Assembly (NCBI GenBank): GCA_009692345.1
Contig: SHZI01000020.1
Coordinates: 1 to 32,126, forward strand
Length of the DNA: 32,126 bases
Direction of reading: 5' to 3'
Origin: Gammaproteobacteria bacterium
Lineage (GTDB): Bacteria; Pseudomonadota; Gammaproteobacteria; Steroidobacterales; GCA-2729495
Made by a program: the position numbers and the translations under genes. This document shows positions 16,277-26,247 of the stretch, one piece after another (position 1 is the stretch's first letter; the number at the start of each line of letters is the position of its first letter). The notes beneath the pieces were generated by a model, which was not told the origin of the DNA, searched no databases, and was given only the letters and a program-made list of their open reading frames with translations.

Positions 16277-17029
16277 TTAACGGGCTCTGCCGGATGCCAC
16301 GCCCTGCTGGGTCGGTGACGGCTGGCCTGGCGGTTGTGGGGACTGGGGGTAGGACCGGGCGTGAGCATGCCGCTCAACCACGCTGAAAAACTCCTCGATG
16401 AAGCTGTCGTAGCGAACCTCGAGGCGACTCACCTTGTCGGCGTACCGGTTGTAGGCAATGACGGCTGGAATGGCCGCGAACAGGCCCATAGCCGTGGCGA
16501 TCAGCGCCTCTGAAATACCCGGCGCCACCGCGGCCAGGGTGGCGGACTGGACGTTACCCAGTCCACGAAAGGAATTCATGATCCCCCACACCGTGCCGAA
16601 CAGACCCACATAGGGGCTGGTCGAGCCGATCGTGGCGAGAGTGGACAGGCTCTCCTCCAGCCGGTCCATCTCCCGCATCTGGGCCACGTGCATGGCGCGC
16701 CGCACACCCTCCAGGATCTGGTCAGCCGACATGCCAGGCTGATCCGTCAGGCGCCGGAACTCCCGGAAGCCCGCCTCAAACAGTCCGGCCATGTCGGCTG
16801 CCGGCTGCCCGCCCCGGGTCACGTCCTTGTAGATCGCCGACAGGTCACCGCCGGACCAGAAGTTCGTTTCGAAATCATCAGAGCCCAGGGCCGCCTCACG
16901 GAGTACCCGCCGCTTCCGCACAATAATGGCCCAGGAGGTGACTGACGCCGACAGGAGCAGCAGCATGACCAGCTGGACGACGATGCTGGCAGTAAGGATC
17001 AGATCAAGTATCGAGGGATTCGCCGTCAT
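16277..17029 (-). CDS. tolQ: Tol-Pal motor subunit TolQ (MotA/ExbB family)
   Basis: 250 aa from ATG 17029, one base after the ruvB stop; the open frame upstream of this ATG overlaps ruvB and is not part of the gene. The first helix is about 8-35 (LDLILTASIVVQLVMLLLLSASVTSWAIIV). The conserved block STLATIGSTSPYVGLFGTVWGIMNSF and a third helix ISEALIATAMGLFAAIPAVIAYN are the ExbB/TolQ hallmarks that line the proton channel with TolR. The C-terminus is extended by a Pro/Gln/Ser-rich tail (SYPQSPQPPGQPSPTQQ). Confidence 0.96.
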   Translation of the reverse strand: MTANPSILDLILTASIVVQLVMLLLLSASVTSWAIIVRKRRVLREAALGSDDFETNFWSGGDLSAIYKDVTRGGQPAADMAGLFEAGFREFRRLTDQPGMSADQILEGVRRAMHVAQMREMDRLEESLSTLATIGSTSPYVGLFGTVWGIMNSFRGLGNVQSATLAAVAPGISEALIATAMGLFAAIPAVIAYNRYADKVSRLEVRYDSFIEEFFSVVERHAHARSYPQSPQPPGQPSPTQQGVASGRAR

Positions 17030-17030
17030 C

Positions 17031-18077
17031 TCAGGGTTCCTCAGCGTCGAACAGGTTGCTCCCGGCATCCGCCAGGCCTCGGGGTGGCTGCAAACCAAAG
17101 TGCTGGTAAGCCCGCCGGGTAGCAATGCGGCCGCGAGCCGTGCGGCTCATGAAGCCCTGCTGGATGAGAAAGGGCTCCAGGACGTCCTCGATGGTGCCGC
17201 GCTCCTCACCCAGGGCTGCGGCCAGGGACTCGACCCCCACCGGCCCGCCATCGAAGCGCTCGATAATGAGCGTGAGCAGGCGCCGGTCCAGCAGATCGAA
17301 GCCGTTAGGGTCCACATCCAGCAGATTCATCGCCGAGCAGGCGGTCGCTTCGTCGATGCTGCCGTTGCCTTCTACCTGGGCAAAATCCCGCACCCGACGC
17401 AGCAGACGGTTGGCGATACGCGGGGTCCCACGGGACCGGTCCGCCAGCTGCCAGGCGCCGCCATCATCCAGAGCCACGCCGAGAATACGGGCGGACCGCA
17501 GGAGAATCTGGTGCAACTCCTCCCGCCCGTAAAACTCCAGGCGCTGGACGATGCCGAAGCGGTCGCGCAGAGGAGACGTCAGCAGCCCGGCCCGGGTTGT
17601 CGCACCGACCAGCGTGAACGGTGGCAGATCGAGCTTGATGGAGCGCGCCGCAGGACCCTCGCCAATCATGATGTCCAGCTGAAAGTCTTCCATCGCCGGA
17701 TAGAGGACTTCCTCAACCACGGGACTGAGCCTGTGAATCTCGTCGACAAACAGCACGTCCCGCGGCTCCAGGTTGGTCAGCATGGCGGCCAGATCCCCCG
17801 GGCGCTCCAGGACCGGACCTGAGGTGTGGCGCAGGTTGACCCCCAGTTCGTTGGCCAGAATGTTCGCCAGGGTCGTCTTGCCCAGCCCGGGCGGACCAAA
17901 GATCAGCGTGTGGTCGAGGGCTTCGCCGCGCTGACGGGCCGCCGTCACAAAGACCTGAAGCTGGCGCTTGACCGCCGCCTGGCCCACGTAGTCAGCGAGA
18001 CGCTGGGGCCGGATCGAGCGGTCAGCCTCGTCGTCGCCGAGCGCCCCGGTCGTGATCAGGCGTTCACCTGTGCCCAT
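17031..18077 (-). CDS. ruvB: Holliday junction branch migration helicase RuvB
   Basis: 348 aa, the usual size. An AAA+ motor that drives branch migration with RuvA. Visible: [11 protein letters not shown], Walker A GPPGLGKT (61-68), Walker B DEIH (112-115), sensor 1 GATTRAGLL, and the RuvB C-terminal winged-helix region ([38 protein letters not shown]). Its ATG starts two bases after the ruvA stop, and its stop is one base before tolQ. Confidence 0.98.
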   Translation of the reverse strand: MGTGERLITTGALGDDEADRSIRPQRLADYVGQAAVKRQLQVFVTAARQRGEALDHTLIFGPPGLGKTTLANILANELGVNLRHTSGPVLERPGDLAAMLTNLEPRDVLFVDEIHRLSPVVEEVLYPAMEDFQLDIMIGEGPAARSIKLDLPPFTLVGATTRAGLLTSPLRDRFGIVQRLEFYGREELHQILLRSARILGVALDDGGAWQLADRSRGTPRIANRLLRRVRDFAQVEGNGSIDEATACSAMNLLDVDPNGFDLLDRRLLTLIIERFDGGPVGVESLAAALGEERGTIEDVLEPFLIQQGFMSRTARGRIATRRAYQHFGLQPPRGLADAGSNLFDAEEP

Positions 18078-18079
18078 GT

Positions 18080-18673
18080 TCAGCTCTTTGCGCCGGCGGC
18101 CGAACGGAGCACGGCCCGCAGCAGTTCTTCAACCGAGGTCACAGACTCGGGGACCCTGTCCAGCATCCGCCGGGCTTCCGGCGGCTTGTAGCCCAGAGCA
18201 ACCAGTGCATCCAGAGCCTCTGCCCGGGGCTCTGCGGGCGCAGCAGGACGTCCATCGGTGACTACCGCCAGGCCAGGGACCCGGTCGCGCATTTCGATGA
18301 TGAGGCGCTCGGCGGTTTTGCGCCCGATCCCCGGGAGCCGGACGAGAGATCCGACATCGTCAGCCTCCACTGCCCGCACAAAGGCCTCGACCGTCATGCC
18401 CGAAAGAACCCCTAAAGCGGTCTTGGCGCCAACCCCACTAACCCTCAACAGATCACGAAACAGGCGGCGCTCCGTTTCCGTCGAGAAGCCGAAGAGGGTG
18501 TGCTGATCTTCGCGAACCAGCAAGTGGGTGCGCAGAAAGACTGCCTGCCCTACATCCGGCAGCCGAAAACAGGTGGAGAGCGGCGCCATGACCTCGTAGC
18601 CAATACCTCCCACCTCCACCACCAGGAATGGCGGCTCCTTGTGGTCCAGAACGCCACGCAGGAAGCCAATCAC
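18080..18673 (-). CDS. ruvA: Holliday junction DNA-binding protein RuvA
   Basis: 197 aa from GTG 18673, whose GTGA overlaps the ruvC stop; the open frame extends further upstream, but homology begins at MIGFLRGVL. The N-terminal OB domain (1-65) contains [11 protein letters not shown], followed by two helix-hairpin-helix motifs, [18 protein letters not shown] and [21 protein letters not shown]. The C-terminal three-helix domain ([19 protein letters not shown]) contacts RuvB. Tetramers hold the four-way junction open. Confidence 0.96.
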   Translation of the reverse strand: MIGFLRGVLDHKEPPFLVVEVGGIGYEVMAPLSTCFRLPDVGQAVFLRTHLLVREDQHTLFGFSTETERRLFRDLLRVSGVGAKTALGVLSGMTVEAFVRAVEADDVGSLVRLPGIGRKTAERLIIEMRDRVPGLAVVTDGRPAAPAEPRAEALDALVALGYKPPEARRMLDRVPESVTSVEELLRAVLRSAAGAKS

Positions 18674-19260
18674 CGGCGCAATCCCCGGCCTGGTTCCCGT
18701 CTGCGCTGCGGGAGCGCTGCCCCGGTCCTGGTCGGCGCCAGGGCCGGCGACAGTCGGGCCAGCCGGGCGAGCAACGGGCGGGTGTGGGCATGACACAGAG
18801 CGACAGCCAGAGCATCGGCCGCATCCACCTGGAGCGGATCGCGGTGATTCAGCAGCACCGCGACCATATGGCTGACCTGCGCCTTGTCGGCCTGACCGAG
18901 ACCCACTATGGCCTGCTTGACCGCCCGGGCCGCGTACTCAAATACCTGGGCACTCTCAACGCCCCGGGTAAACGTGCCGCAGATGGCCGCCGAGCGGGCC
19001 TGGCCCAGCTTGAGGGCCGAATCCGCATTGCGTGCCAGGAACACCTGCTCGACGGCTACCGCCGCGGGCCGGTACCGGGTCATGAGCTCCTGCACACCGG
19101 AGTAGATGACCTGCAGACGGGCCGGCAAGGCGCCATCGGCCGTACGAATGCAGCCGCTGGCGACGTGCACGGAGCGGCGCCCGTCCGAATCGATGATGCC
19201 GAAGCCCGTAATCCGGGAGCCGGGGTCGATGCCGAGTATCCGGATGGGGCCGCTCAACAC
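18670..19260 (-). CDS. ruvC: Holliday junction resolvase RuvC
   Basis: 196 aa, GTG start. RuvC cuts four-way junctions as a dimer. The acidic active site is complete: Asp12 ([10 protein letters not shown]), Glu71 (VAVEQVF), Asp146 and Asp149 ([13 protein letters not shown]). The C-terminus is about 20-25 residues longer than in E. coli, with a basic tail ending [11 protein letters not shown] that overlaps ruvA. It starts 26 bases after the YfaZ-like gene stop, so its promoter is either inside that gene or shared with it. Confidence 0.96.
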   Translation of the reverse strand: MLSGPIRILGIDPGSRITGFGIIDSDGRRSVHVASGCIRTADGALPARLQVIYSGVQELMTRYRPAAVAVEQVFLARNADSALKLGQARSAAICGTFTRGVESAQVFEYAARAVKQAIVGLGQADKAQVSHMVAVLLNHRDPLQVDAADALAVALCHAHTRPLLARLARLSPALAPTRTGAALPQRRREPGRGLRR

Positions 19261-19286
19261 ACCCTAACCTGTACCCGCAGCCTGCA

Positions 19287-19859
19287 TCAGAAGCGCAGGT
19301 TGAAGCCGGTGTTCAGCCCGGTGTCGAAGTGGGTTGCCGGACGGTTGTCGTAGTCAGCCCGCACGTACCGGGCACCCACGTAGACCTCCGCCTGGCGGGT
19401 GATGCTGAAGCCCGCCCGCACCGTGCCGTCCAGGTACTCGTCAGCGTCACCGCCGCAGAGGACCTCAGGGGCCCAGTAGCCTTCAGCGGACAGCGCCACG
19501 CGGTCGTAGCGGGGCAAAACCCAGCGGACGCTGCCACCCAGGCCCAGGGCATAGCCGTCGCGCTGACTGCCGTCGCCGTCCAGGTAGGCAAGCCGTCCGC
19601 CGATGCCGGCCGCCAGCTTCTGCTTGCCCACCGAGGGGGCGCCAACAGCCAGGACACCGGCACTGAAAACATCGCCGGCGGCGCTATTGTGCAGCACGCC
19701 GCCCTCAAACCGCGCACTGGCGCCGAGGGCAGTGGCGTAGACCGTGCGGAAGGCGTCCGCGTTAACGCTGAGATCGATTTCATGGGCGCCCGCCCCGGCC
19801 GGCAGGCAGGCCAGGATCAGGATCAGGATCAGGAGCACCGGGCCTAGCTGATTCCGCAT
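19287..19859 (-). CDS. YfaZ-family outer membrane protein
   Basis: 190 aa from ATG 19859. The signal peptide MRNQLGPVLLILILILACLPAGAGA is followed by the mature start HEIDLSVNADAFRTVY, like YfaZ. The rest alternates in beta-strand pattern (GGVLHNSAAGDVFSAGVLAVG, KLAAGIGGRLAYL, EVYVGARYVRADYDN) and ends in Phe (GFNLRF), as in small outer membrane barrels. An upstream in-frame ATG at 19880 is possible. A 14-bp tandem duplication covers the start region and separates 19859 from its likely AGGA site. Function of the family is unknown. Confidence 0.75.
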   Translation of the reverse strand: MRNQLGPVLLILILILACLPAGAGAHEIDLSVNADAFRTVYATALGASARFEGGVLHNSAAGDVFSAGVLAVGAPSVGKQKLAAGIGGRLAYLDGDGSQRDGYALGLGGSVRWVLPRYDRVALSAEGYWAPEVLCGGDADEYLDGTVRAGFSITRQAEVYVGARYVRADYDNRPATHFDTGLNTGFNLRF

Positions 19860-19874
19860 GGCTGATTCCGCATG
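19847..19874. repeat. 14-bp tandem duplication over the start of the YfaZ-like gene
   Basis: GCTGATTCCGCATG occurs twice back to back. On the coding strand this makes two copies of CATGCGGAATCAGC, so two ATGCGG starts. Because 14 is not a multiple of three, only the copy ending at 19859 is in frame. Before duplication an AGGA site would have been seven bases from ATGCGG. Confidence 0.9.
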
Positions 19875-19917
19875 GCTCATTCCTCGCAACAACGGGGGAA
19901 TGATAACCGAATTGGAA

Positions 19918-21366
19918 TCAGCGATTGATGGCGTGCAGGGCCCGACGGTCGACGGACAAGGCCGCTTCATGCAGTGCTTCCGCCAGCGACGGGTGCGCAT
20001 GAATGGTGCGCTGGAGGTCCTCAGCAGTGGCCTGGAATTCCATGGCCACGACGGCCTCGCCAATCAGTTCACTGGCCATGGGCCCAACGATGTGCACGCC
20101 GAGAATCCTGTCATCGGCGGTGCTGGCCAGAACCTTGACCAGTCCCGCCGCCTGCTCCATGGCCCGGGCCCGGCCGCTGGCTGCAAAGTTGAAGGTGCCC
20201 ACCTTGTAGTCAAGGTGGGCCTCCTTGAGCTGCTCTTCAGTCTGGCCAACCCAGGCAATCTCCGGGGCGGTGTAGATGACGCTGGGGATCACGGCATAGT
20301 TCACATGACCGTAACGGCCGGCAATGAGATCCGCCACCATGACGCCCTCCTCCGAACCCTTGTGCGCCAGCATGGGGCCCCGGACCACGTCCCCCACGGC
20401 CCAGACGTTCGGTGCGGAGGCCCGGCACTCGCCGTCAACCTCGATGAAGCCCCGCTCGGAAAGCTTCACGCCAGCAAGGGGATCCAGCAGTCCCTCGGTG
20501 TTCGGCCGGCGGCCGACCGCGACGATCAGGCGATCAACCTCAAGGGTGTGCCGGCCCCGCTGGTCCTCATACGTGAGGGCCACTCCGCTGGGCCCTTGCT
20601 CTGCCGACGTGACCTTGGCGCCCAGCCGGATATCCAGACCCTGCTTCTTGAGCTGTAGCTGGGCTGCCTTCGCAATCTGACCGTCAACCATGCAAAGAAA
20701 ATGCTCCATGGCTTCCAGCACCGTCACCTGCGCGCCGAGCCGGCTCCAGACGCTGCCCAGCTCCAGCCCGATGACCCCGCCGCCAATCACGCCGAGGCGA
20801 CCAGGCACGGCGGTCAGATCCAGTCCGCCCCAGGAATCGACGATCGCTGCACCATCGAAACGCGCGAAGGGCAGCTCGATTGGGGTGGAACCGGTGGCCA
20901 GCACCACGTGCTCTGCTTCCAGCAGCTCTGGCTTGCCCCCCCGGGGCGTGTAACGCACCTTGTTCCCGGGCAACAGATGGCCCCGCCCGAACAAGCCAGT
21001 CACCCCATTGGCCTTGAAGAGTTCCTGAATCCCGCCGCCGAACTGGCTGACAATGCGGGCCTTGCGCGCCTGCATTGCGGTCAGATCAAGTTCCGGGGGA
21101 TTCACGCGGATACCATGCAGCGCAAATTCACTGCCTGCCCGGTGAAACAGCTCTGAAGACTCAAGCAGTACCTTGGAAGGAATGCAGCCCGCATTGAGAC
21201 AGGTACCGCCGAAGGCTGGCTGACCGTCCCGGTTCTCCCAGGCGTCAATGCAGGCGACACGCAGGCCGTTCTGTGCGGCGCGGATGGCGCCGACATAGCC
21301 GGCGGGCCCGCCGCCGATAACCACGACGTCGTACTTGCCGCCCCCCACTGTTCCGGATTTGCTCAC
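19918..21366 (-). CDS. lpdA: Dihydrolipoyl dehydrogenase (E3)
   Basis: 482 aa, GTG start two bases after the sucB stop. A flavoprotein that reoxidises the dihydrolipoyl arm of E2 with NAD. FAD-binding GGGPAG (18-23); redox disulphide Cys56/Cys61 in GGTCLNAGCIPSK; NAD-binding GVIGGGVIGLELGSVW; second FAD motif NVWAVGDV; the C-terminal catalytic His-Glu pair in HAHPSLAEALHEAAL. Its place after sucA-sucB marks it as the E3 of 2-oxoglutarate dehydrogenase. Confidence 0.96.
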   Translation of the reverse strand: MSKSGTVGGGKYDVVVIGGGPAGYVGAIRAAQNGLRVACIDAWENRDGQPAFGGTCLNAGCIPSKVLLESSELFHRAGSEFALHGIRVNPPELDLTAMQARKARIVSQFGGGIQELFKANGVTGLFGRGHLLPGNKVRYTPRGGKPELLEAEHVVLATGSTPIELPFARFDGAAIVDSWGGLDLTAVPGRLGVIGGGVIGLELGSVWSRLGAQVTVLEAMEHFLCMVDGQIAKAAQLQLKKQGLDIRLGAKVTSAEQGPSGVALTYEDQRGRHTLEVDRLIVAVGRRPNTEGLLDPLAGVKLSERGFIEVDGECRASAPNVWAVGDVVRGPMLAHKGSEEGVMVADLIAGRYGHVNYAVIPSVIYTAPEIAWVGQTEEQLKEAHLDYKVGTFNFAASGRARAMEQAAGLVKVLASTADDRILGVHIVGPMASELIGEAVVAMEFQATAEDLQRTIHAHPSLAEALHEAALSVDRRALHAINR

Positions 21367-21368
21367 GG

Positions 21369-22616
21369 TCAGACGCCAAGCAGGAGTCGGGCAGGATCCT
21401 CAAGGGTGTTTTTCATCGCCACCAGGAATTGCACGGCCTCCCGGCCATCAATAATGCGGTGGTCATAGGTCAATGCGACGTACATCATCGGCCGCGCCAC
21501 GACCTGGCCATCAACGACCACCGGTCGCTCCTGGATCTTGTGCATCCCGAGGATGCCGCTCTGGGGAGGGTTAAGGATCGGCGTGGAGAGCAGTGAGCCA
21601 AAGACGCCACCATTGGTGATGGTAAACGTCCCACCCATCAGGTCTTCCATACTGAGAGAGCCTTCCCGCGCCCTGCGGCCGAAGTCGGCGATGGCGCTCT
21701 CGATGCCAGGAAACGAAAAGCGGTCCGCATCCCTCAGCACGGGAACGATGAGGCCCCTGTCGGTGGAGACCGCAATGCCCACGTCGAAGTAGTCGTGATA
21801 GACGATGTCGTTGGCTTCAACGGAAGCATTCACGACGGGATAGCGCTGCAGCGCTTCGATGGCAGCCTTGACGAAAAAACCCATAAAACCCAGCTTGACA
21901 CCGTGCTGCTTCTCGAAGGTGTCCTTGTAACGGGCCCGGAGCGCCATTACCGCCGACAGGTCAACTTCGTTGAAGGTCGTCAGCATGGCAGCGTTCTGCT
22001 GAGCCTCTACCATGCGCTGGGCGATGCGCGTGCGCAGCCGGGACATCGCCACGCGGCGCTCCGTTCGCCCTCCCGGAGTACCCACCGCGGGAATCGGGGG
22101 CTGCGCCGCAGGCACCGGGCGCAGGTTGGGCCCGGAGGGGTCCTGTTTCACGACATCGGCTTTCACTATCCGGCCCTCGGGCCCGGAACCCTGAACCATC
22201 GCGGGATCGATGCCCTGTGCCTGAAGAACGCGCCGGACAGCCGGACCTGTCTTTCCGGCGCTCCTGCCTGCCATGGCAGCGACTGGCGCAGCGACTGGCG
22301 CAGCGACGGCGAGAACAACTGCCACCGGCGGGACGACGGCAGTCGCTGCCGGCACGGGCCGGGCCGACGAGCCCTCGGCAGCCGGCTCAAGGATGGCAAG
22401 CAACTGCCCGCTGGTAACAGTGGTGCCGGCGGGAACGCGCAGCTCCCGGAGCACGCCCCGGGCAGGGGCGGGCAGCTCAAGGACCACCTTGTCGGTCTCG
22501 AGATCAGCAAGGTTCTCGTCGCGCTCGACCGTGTCGCCCGCCGCTTTGTGCCACGTCACCAGGGTGGCATCGGCCACAGATTCCGGGAGGCTGGGGACCT
22601 TGACTTCTATGCTCAT
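21369..22616 (-). CDS. sucB: Dihydrolipoyllysine succinyltransferase, E2 of 2-oxoglutarate dehydrogenase
   Basis: 415 aa from ATG 22616, 28 bases after the sucA stop; the open frame upstream overlaps sucA. The lipoyl domain (1-78) has the lipoylated Lys43 in [10 protein letters not shown]. An Ala/Pro/Val linker contains a small DNA repeat. The E1/E3-binding domain is about 120-155 ([28 protein letters not shown]). The acyltransferase domain is about 185-415 ([31 protein letters not shown]) and ends with the catalytic [10 protein letters not shown]. It transfers succinyl groups to CoA in the TCA cycle. Confidence 0.97.
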   Translation of the reverse strand: MSIEVKVPSLPESVADATLVTWHKAAGDTVERDENLADLETDKVVLELPAPARGVLRELRVPAGTTVTSGQLLAILEPAAEGSSARPVPAATAVVPPVAVVLAVAAPVAAPVAAMAGRSAGKTGPAVRRVLQAQGIDPAMVQGSGPEGRIVKADVVKQDPSGPNLRPVPAAQPPIPAVGTPGGRTERRVAMSRLRTRIAQRMVEAQQNAAMLTTFNEVDLSAVMALRARYKDTFEKQHGVKLGFMGFFVKAAIEALQRYPVVNASVEANDIVYHDYFDVGIAVSTDRGLIVPVLRDADRFSFPGIESAIADFGRRAREGSLSMEDLMGGTFTITNGGVFGSLLSTPILNPPQSGILGMHKIQERPVVVDGQVVARPMMYVALTYDHRIIDGREAVQFLVAMKNTLEDPARLLLGV

Positions 22617-22644
22617 GGATTTGCTACTTCGTGGCGTTCTGCAA

Positions 22645-25506
22645 CTACTGAACCTGGGCCGAGAGCGCAGTCTCAACGAGAGACTGCTGCTGCTGGACGT
22701 GCAACTGGAAGATGCCGGGTGCCGGTGCCGCCGCGCCCCGCCTGCCAGCATAGAACACCTGCTGGCCCGCCTGGAGGGGCCGTTGCAGCTGATGACGGAT
22801 CTGGTACCAGGCGCCCTGATTCTGGGGTTCCTCCTGGCACCAGACCACCTCCCGGGCAGCCGGATAGCTCGCGAGGATCGCCGCGTACTCAGCGCTGGGG
22901 AACGGGTACAACTGCTCAATGCGGACCAGCGCCACGTTGGTGGAACCCTGCGCACGGCGGGCCTCCAGCAGGTCGAAGTAGACCTTGCCGCTGCAGAACA
23001 CGACCCGCTGCACACCGGCCGTCTCCAGGGGATCAACCTCCGGAATGACGAGCTGAAAACGCCCGGACCTGAGCTCGGCCAGCGGGGAACTGGAGAGCCG
23101 GTGCCGGAGAAGGCTCTTCGGCGTCATCACGATCAGGGGCTTCCGCAATGGCCGGAGCATCTGCCGGCGGAGCATGTGGAACATCTGACCCGGAGTGGAC
23201 GGAATACAGACCTGCATGTTCAGCTCGGCGCAGAGCTGGAGGAACCGCTCCAGCCGGGCGGAGGAATGCTCCGGCCCCTGCCCTTCCTGACCGTGCGGAA
23301 GAAACAGGGTCAGGCCGCAGAGCCGCCCCCACTTGGCCTCGCCCGAACTGATGAACTGGTCGATCACCACCTGGGCGCCGTTGCAGAAGTCGCCGAACTG
23401 CGCCTCCCAGATCACCAGGGAGTCCGGGTCGGTGGTGGAGAAGCCATATTCGAAGCCCAGGACAGCCTCTTCGGACAGCAGCGAATCCGTGACCGTAAAC
23501 GCCCCGCGGCCCGCCGTAGCGAGATTGTCGAGTGGCGTAAAGGCCTGATCGGTGAGCTGATCATGCAGGACACAGTGGCGATGAAAGAAGGTCCCACGCC
23601 CGCTGTCCTGACCGGTCAGCCGGATCCGTGATCCCTGCCTGATCAGGCTGCCGTACGCCATGAGCTCCGCAAATCCCCAGTCCATCGGGATCTCGCCTGC
23701 CGCCATGCGGTCGCGATCGGCGACAATCTTTGCCACGCGGGGATGCAGGCTGAAGCTCCCTGGCACGCGATTCATTTCGCGGGCCAGTTCGGCGATCTCC
23801 TCCGCAGGAATACCGGTACTGTGCAGTTCGTCCCAGTCGCCTTTCTCGTAACGGGTCCAGTCAACCGTGTACTCATTGCCGATCATGCCCAGGGCCGCCT
23901 GGGGGAGCGGCTGGCCCGCTTCTACCCGGCAACGGTAGTCCTCATTCAGGCGCTCGGCTTCGGGCGCGTCGACCACACCCTTTTCCATCAGTCTGCGCGC
24001 ATAGATCTGGCGGGTTGTCGGGTGCTTGCGGATCACCTGGTACATCTGGGGCTGGGTCGCCGCCGGCTCGTCCGCCTCGTTGTGCCCGTGCCGCCGGTAG
24101 CACACCAGATCGATGACGACATCCTTGTGGAACGTCTGGCGGTACTCCAGCGCCAGCCGGGTGACAAAAACCACCGCCTCCGGGTCATCGCCATTCACGT
24201 GGAACACCGGAGCCTCGATCATCCGGGCAATGTCACTGCAGTAAGGTGTAGAACGGGCATCCCGCGGGTCACTGATCGTGAAGCCCACCTGGTTGTTGAT
24301 GACGATATGGACCGTACCGCCCGTCTTGAAGCCCCGGGCCTGGGAAAGCTGAAAGGTTTCTGCCACGACGCCCTGGCCGGCGAAGGCTGCGTCACCATGA
24401 ATCAGGATGGGGAGGATCTCGCTGCCGTCCTCATCCCCACGACGTTCCTGGCGCGCCCGTACCGAGCCCTGCACCACGGGATCCACGATTTCCAGGTGGG
24501 AGGGATTGAAAGCCAGTACCACGTGCACGTTGCCACCGGGCGTCCGCAGGTCCGCCGAAAACCCCTTGTGATACTTGACGTCTCCAGAGCCCTTGACGCG
24601 GGCAGGGTCGTAAGCGCCTTCAAATTCGGAAAACAGTTCCTGCGGTGCCTTGCCCAGCACATTCACCAGGACGTTGATGCGGCCCCGGTGGGCCATGCCC
24701 AGCACGATTTCCCGAATCCCGCCGGCACCGCCCTGCTGAATCAGGTCGTCCAGCAGCGGCAGCAGGCTGTCGCCGCCTTCAAGGGAGAAACGCTTCTGCC
24801 CCACATAACGGGTGTGGAGGTAGCGCTCGATACCCTCAGCCGCCGTCAGCTGCACGAGGATGTGACGCCGCTCGTCGTCGGTCAGGGGATTTGCAAGCAT
24901 GCCCCGCTCAAGGCGCTCCCGGATCCAGACCCGCTCCCGGCCGCGGGACAGATGCGCGAAGTCGGCCCCCACCTTGCCGCCGTAGACGGTCTTGAGGGTC
25001 ACGAGCAGGTCCCGCAGGCGCATGCGCACATCGGTCTGCCCGGCCAAATTCCCCACGTAGAACTCGGTATCGAGATCGGCCTCCGTCAGGCCTGCGTAGT
25101 CGAGGCGCATGACGTTGGGCATGGGCCGCTCCTGCATACCGAGGGGGTCCAGGTCTGCAATCTGGTGGCCGCGCAGGCTGTACACCTGGATAAGCCGGGA
25201 GACTTCGGCCTGCTTCTCGGTCAGCGGGCCGCCATCGTCGGCACTCGCGCCTGCAAACCGGATGCGCTCCGGACCGGCGGCCGGGGTGGCTGTGATGCGC
25301 TGGGATCCAGCCCCGACCGGACTCGCCGGCGTTGGCTGCCTCGGCAGCTGGGGACCGGGCGGGGCCTGCTCAGAGAAAAACTGCCGCCAGCGCGCCGGCA
25401 CCGAGGCGGGATCCTGCAGCCAGCTGGCATACAGGTCTTCCACATAGGCGGCATTACCGCCAAACAGCGGCGACGAGGCATACATCTGGCGCAAGTTCTG
25501 GTTCAT
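22645..25506 (-). CDS. sucA: 2-oxoglutarate dehydrogenase E1 (thiamine diphosphate-dependent)
   Basis: 953 aa, full length. E1 decarboxylates 2-oxoglutarate and passes the succinyl group to the E2 lipoyl arm. The N-terminal E2-binding segment ([24 protein letters not shown]) and E1-specific blocks are visible: [18 protein letters not shown]-type region ([11 protein letters not shown]), [48 protein letters not shown] (thiamine diphosphate/Mg site), NNQVGFT and [12 protein letters not shown]. The C-terminal pyrimidine-binding domain includes [21 protein letters not shown]. First gene of sucA-sucB-lpd; a sigma70-like promoter lies just upstream. Confidence 0.98.
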   Translation of the reverse strand: MNQNLRQMYASSPLFGGNAAYVEDLYASWLQDPASVPARWRQFFSEQAPPGPQLPRQPTPASPVGAGSQRITATPAAGPERIRFAGASADDGGPLTEKQAEVSRLIQVYSLRGHQIADLDPLGMQERPMPNVMRLDYAGLTEADLDTEFYVGNLAGQTDVRMRLRDLLVTLKTVYGGKVGADFAHLSRGRERVWIRERLERGMLANPLTDDERRHILVQLTAAEGIERYLHTRYVGQKRFSLEGGDSLLPLLDDLIQQGGAGGIREIVLGMAHRGRINVLVNVLGKAPQELFSEFEGAYDPARVKGSGDVKYHKGFSADLRTPGGNVHVVLAFNPSHLEIVDPVVQGSVRARQERRGDEDGSEILPILIHGDAAFAGQGVVAETFQLSQARGFKTGGTVHIVINNQVGFTISDPRDARSTPYCSDIARMIEAPVFHVNGDDPEAVVFVTRLALEYRQTFHKDVVIDLVCYRRHGHNEADEPAATQPQMYQVIRKHPTTRQIYARRLMEKGVVDAPEAERLNEDYRCRVEAGQPLPQAALGMIGNEYTVDWTRYEKGDWDELHSTGIPAEEIAELAREMNRVPGSFSLHPRVAKIVADRDRMAAGEIPMDWGFAELMAYGSLIRQGSRIRLTGQDSGRGTFFHRHCVLHDQLTDQAFTPLDNLATAGRGAFTVTDSLLSEEAVLGFEYGFSTTDPDSLVIWEAQFGDFCNGAQVVIDQFISSGEAKWGRLCGLTLFLPHGQEGQGPEHSSARLERFLQLCAELNMQVCIPSTPGQMFHMLRRQMLRPLRKPLIVMTPKSLLRHRLSSSPLAELRSGRFQLVIPEVDPLETAGVQRVVFCSGKVYFDLLEARRAQGSTNVALVRIEQLYPFPSAEYAAILASYPAAREVVWCQEEPQNQGAWYQIRHQLQRPLQAGQQVFYAGRRGAAAPAPGIFQLHVQQQQSLVETALSAQVQ

Positions 25507-25533
25507 GGGGGTCCCGTGCTCTCCGGAGCCGCC

Positions 25534-25561
25534 ACTATAAGTATGTAGCGTCCGGGATCAA
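25534..25561 (-). promoter_or_regulatory. Predicted sigma70-type promoter for sucA-sucB-lpd
   Basis: On the minus strand TTGATC (25561-25556) is followed, after a 16-base spacer, by TATAGT (25539-25534). This lies about 28 bases upstream of the sucA ATG, in the only gap before the operon. Near-consensus hexamers in otherwise GC-rich DNA support it. The transcription start is not known. Confidence 0.55.
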
Positions 25562-25580
25562 GGAAAAATTCCCGGAAGGG

Positions 25581-25599
25581 CGCCGGGCCGAACCCGGCG
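25581..25599 (-). terminator. Strong hairpin after the DUF5658-like gene, possible terminator
   Basis: CGCCGGG and CCCGGCG pair perfectly over seven bases around a five-base loop (TTCGG on the minus strand), eight bases after the stop of the gene at 25607. A run of five T follows only about 13 bases later, so intrinsic termination is uncertain; it could also be a 5' leader or RNA-stabilising hairpin. Confidence 0.4.
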
Positions 25600-25606
25600 G
25601 TTGGGC

Positions 25607-26197
25607 CTAGTCCGACCAGGGACGCCAGTGAAAGGGCAAGGCGGCAATGTAGACCGAGAACAGCCAGAGTTCCCACAGAATGAGCACCGCATAGCCGGCA
25701 CAGAACAGCTGCAGGACCCGAATCACCGGAATCATGCCCATTAACTGCCGGTGCGCGGCGACGGCGAGCAGCACAACGCTGGCACAGGTCACCCCGATCT
25801 TCATCACCAGGAAGCGCTCTACGTCGTGGGCGATCAGGGCGCCCATCAGGATATTCATCTCCTCGGCACCAATGGCCATGAGGTTGAGGGTAAAGAGCGC
25901 GTCGGCACAGCACATCAGCACGATGACAAGGACCAGATAAAGGACCCGGGGTTCATGCCAGTCCAGGAAGATCCGCTCGTGATCGCCATCCCGGCGACCC
26001 AGGCGCCGGCGGGGCCGAAAACTGCCGTAGGTGAACGACCACACGGAACTGCTGCGTCGCTCGCTGTCACGTCGCTCCGGAACGGCAGGTGCGGTCAGCC
26101 CCCCATCCCCCGTAAGGCGTGCGAGCCAGTCGCGCCAGGGGCTGTGGGCCGGCTTCCCGGATTCTTTGTCCCCCACGGCAATGACGCTGCGAACCAC
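25607..26197 (-). CDS. DUF5658-like integral membrane protein
   Basis: 196 aa, GTG start with no good ribosome site visible, so the true start may lie further in. The N-terminal 75 residues are charged and probably cytosolic (Arg-rich, PERRDSERRSSSV, RPRRRLGRRDG). The C-terminal 115 residues contain about four helices: YLVLVIVLMCCADALFTLNLMAIG, then AEEMNILMG, FLVMKIGVTCASVVLLAVAA and VLQLFCAGYAVLILWELWLF. The order (Asp in helix 1, Glu-x-Asn after it, a Lys starting the next helix) fits DUF5658, whose function is unknown. It is upstream of sucA but separated by a hairpin and a promoter. Confidence 0.7.
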   Translation of the reverse strand: MVRSVIAVGDKESGKPAHSPWRDWLARLTGDGGLTAPAVPERRDSERRSSSVWSFTYGSFRPRRRLGRRDGDHERIFLDWHEPRVLYLVLVIVLMCCADALFTLNLMAIGAEEMNILMGALIAHDVERFLVMKIGVTCASVVLLAVAAHRQLMGMIPVIRVLQLFCAGYAVLILWELWLFSVYIAALPFHWRPWSD

Positions 26198-26247
26198 AGG
26201 GTAATGATAGGCAAGCCGTGGTCGGTAGCGCCGGACTCAGGTCGCAT

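Noticed and set aside
22270-22310. Repeat of CTGGCGCAGCGA in sucB
   Set aside because: Codes for the normal Ala/Pro/Val swinging linker of E2; not a separate element.
21795-23048. 417-codon plus-strand frame across the sucB-sucA boundary
   Set aside because: Antisense to two clear genes with no domains.
23743-25548. 601-codon plus-strand frame opposite sucA
   Set aside because: Antisense of a clear E1 dehydrogenase; no recognisable domain or ribosome site.
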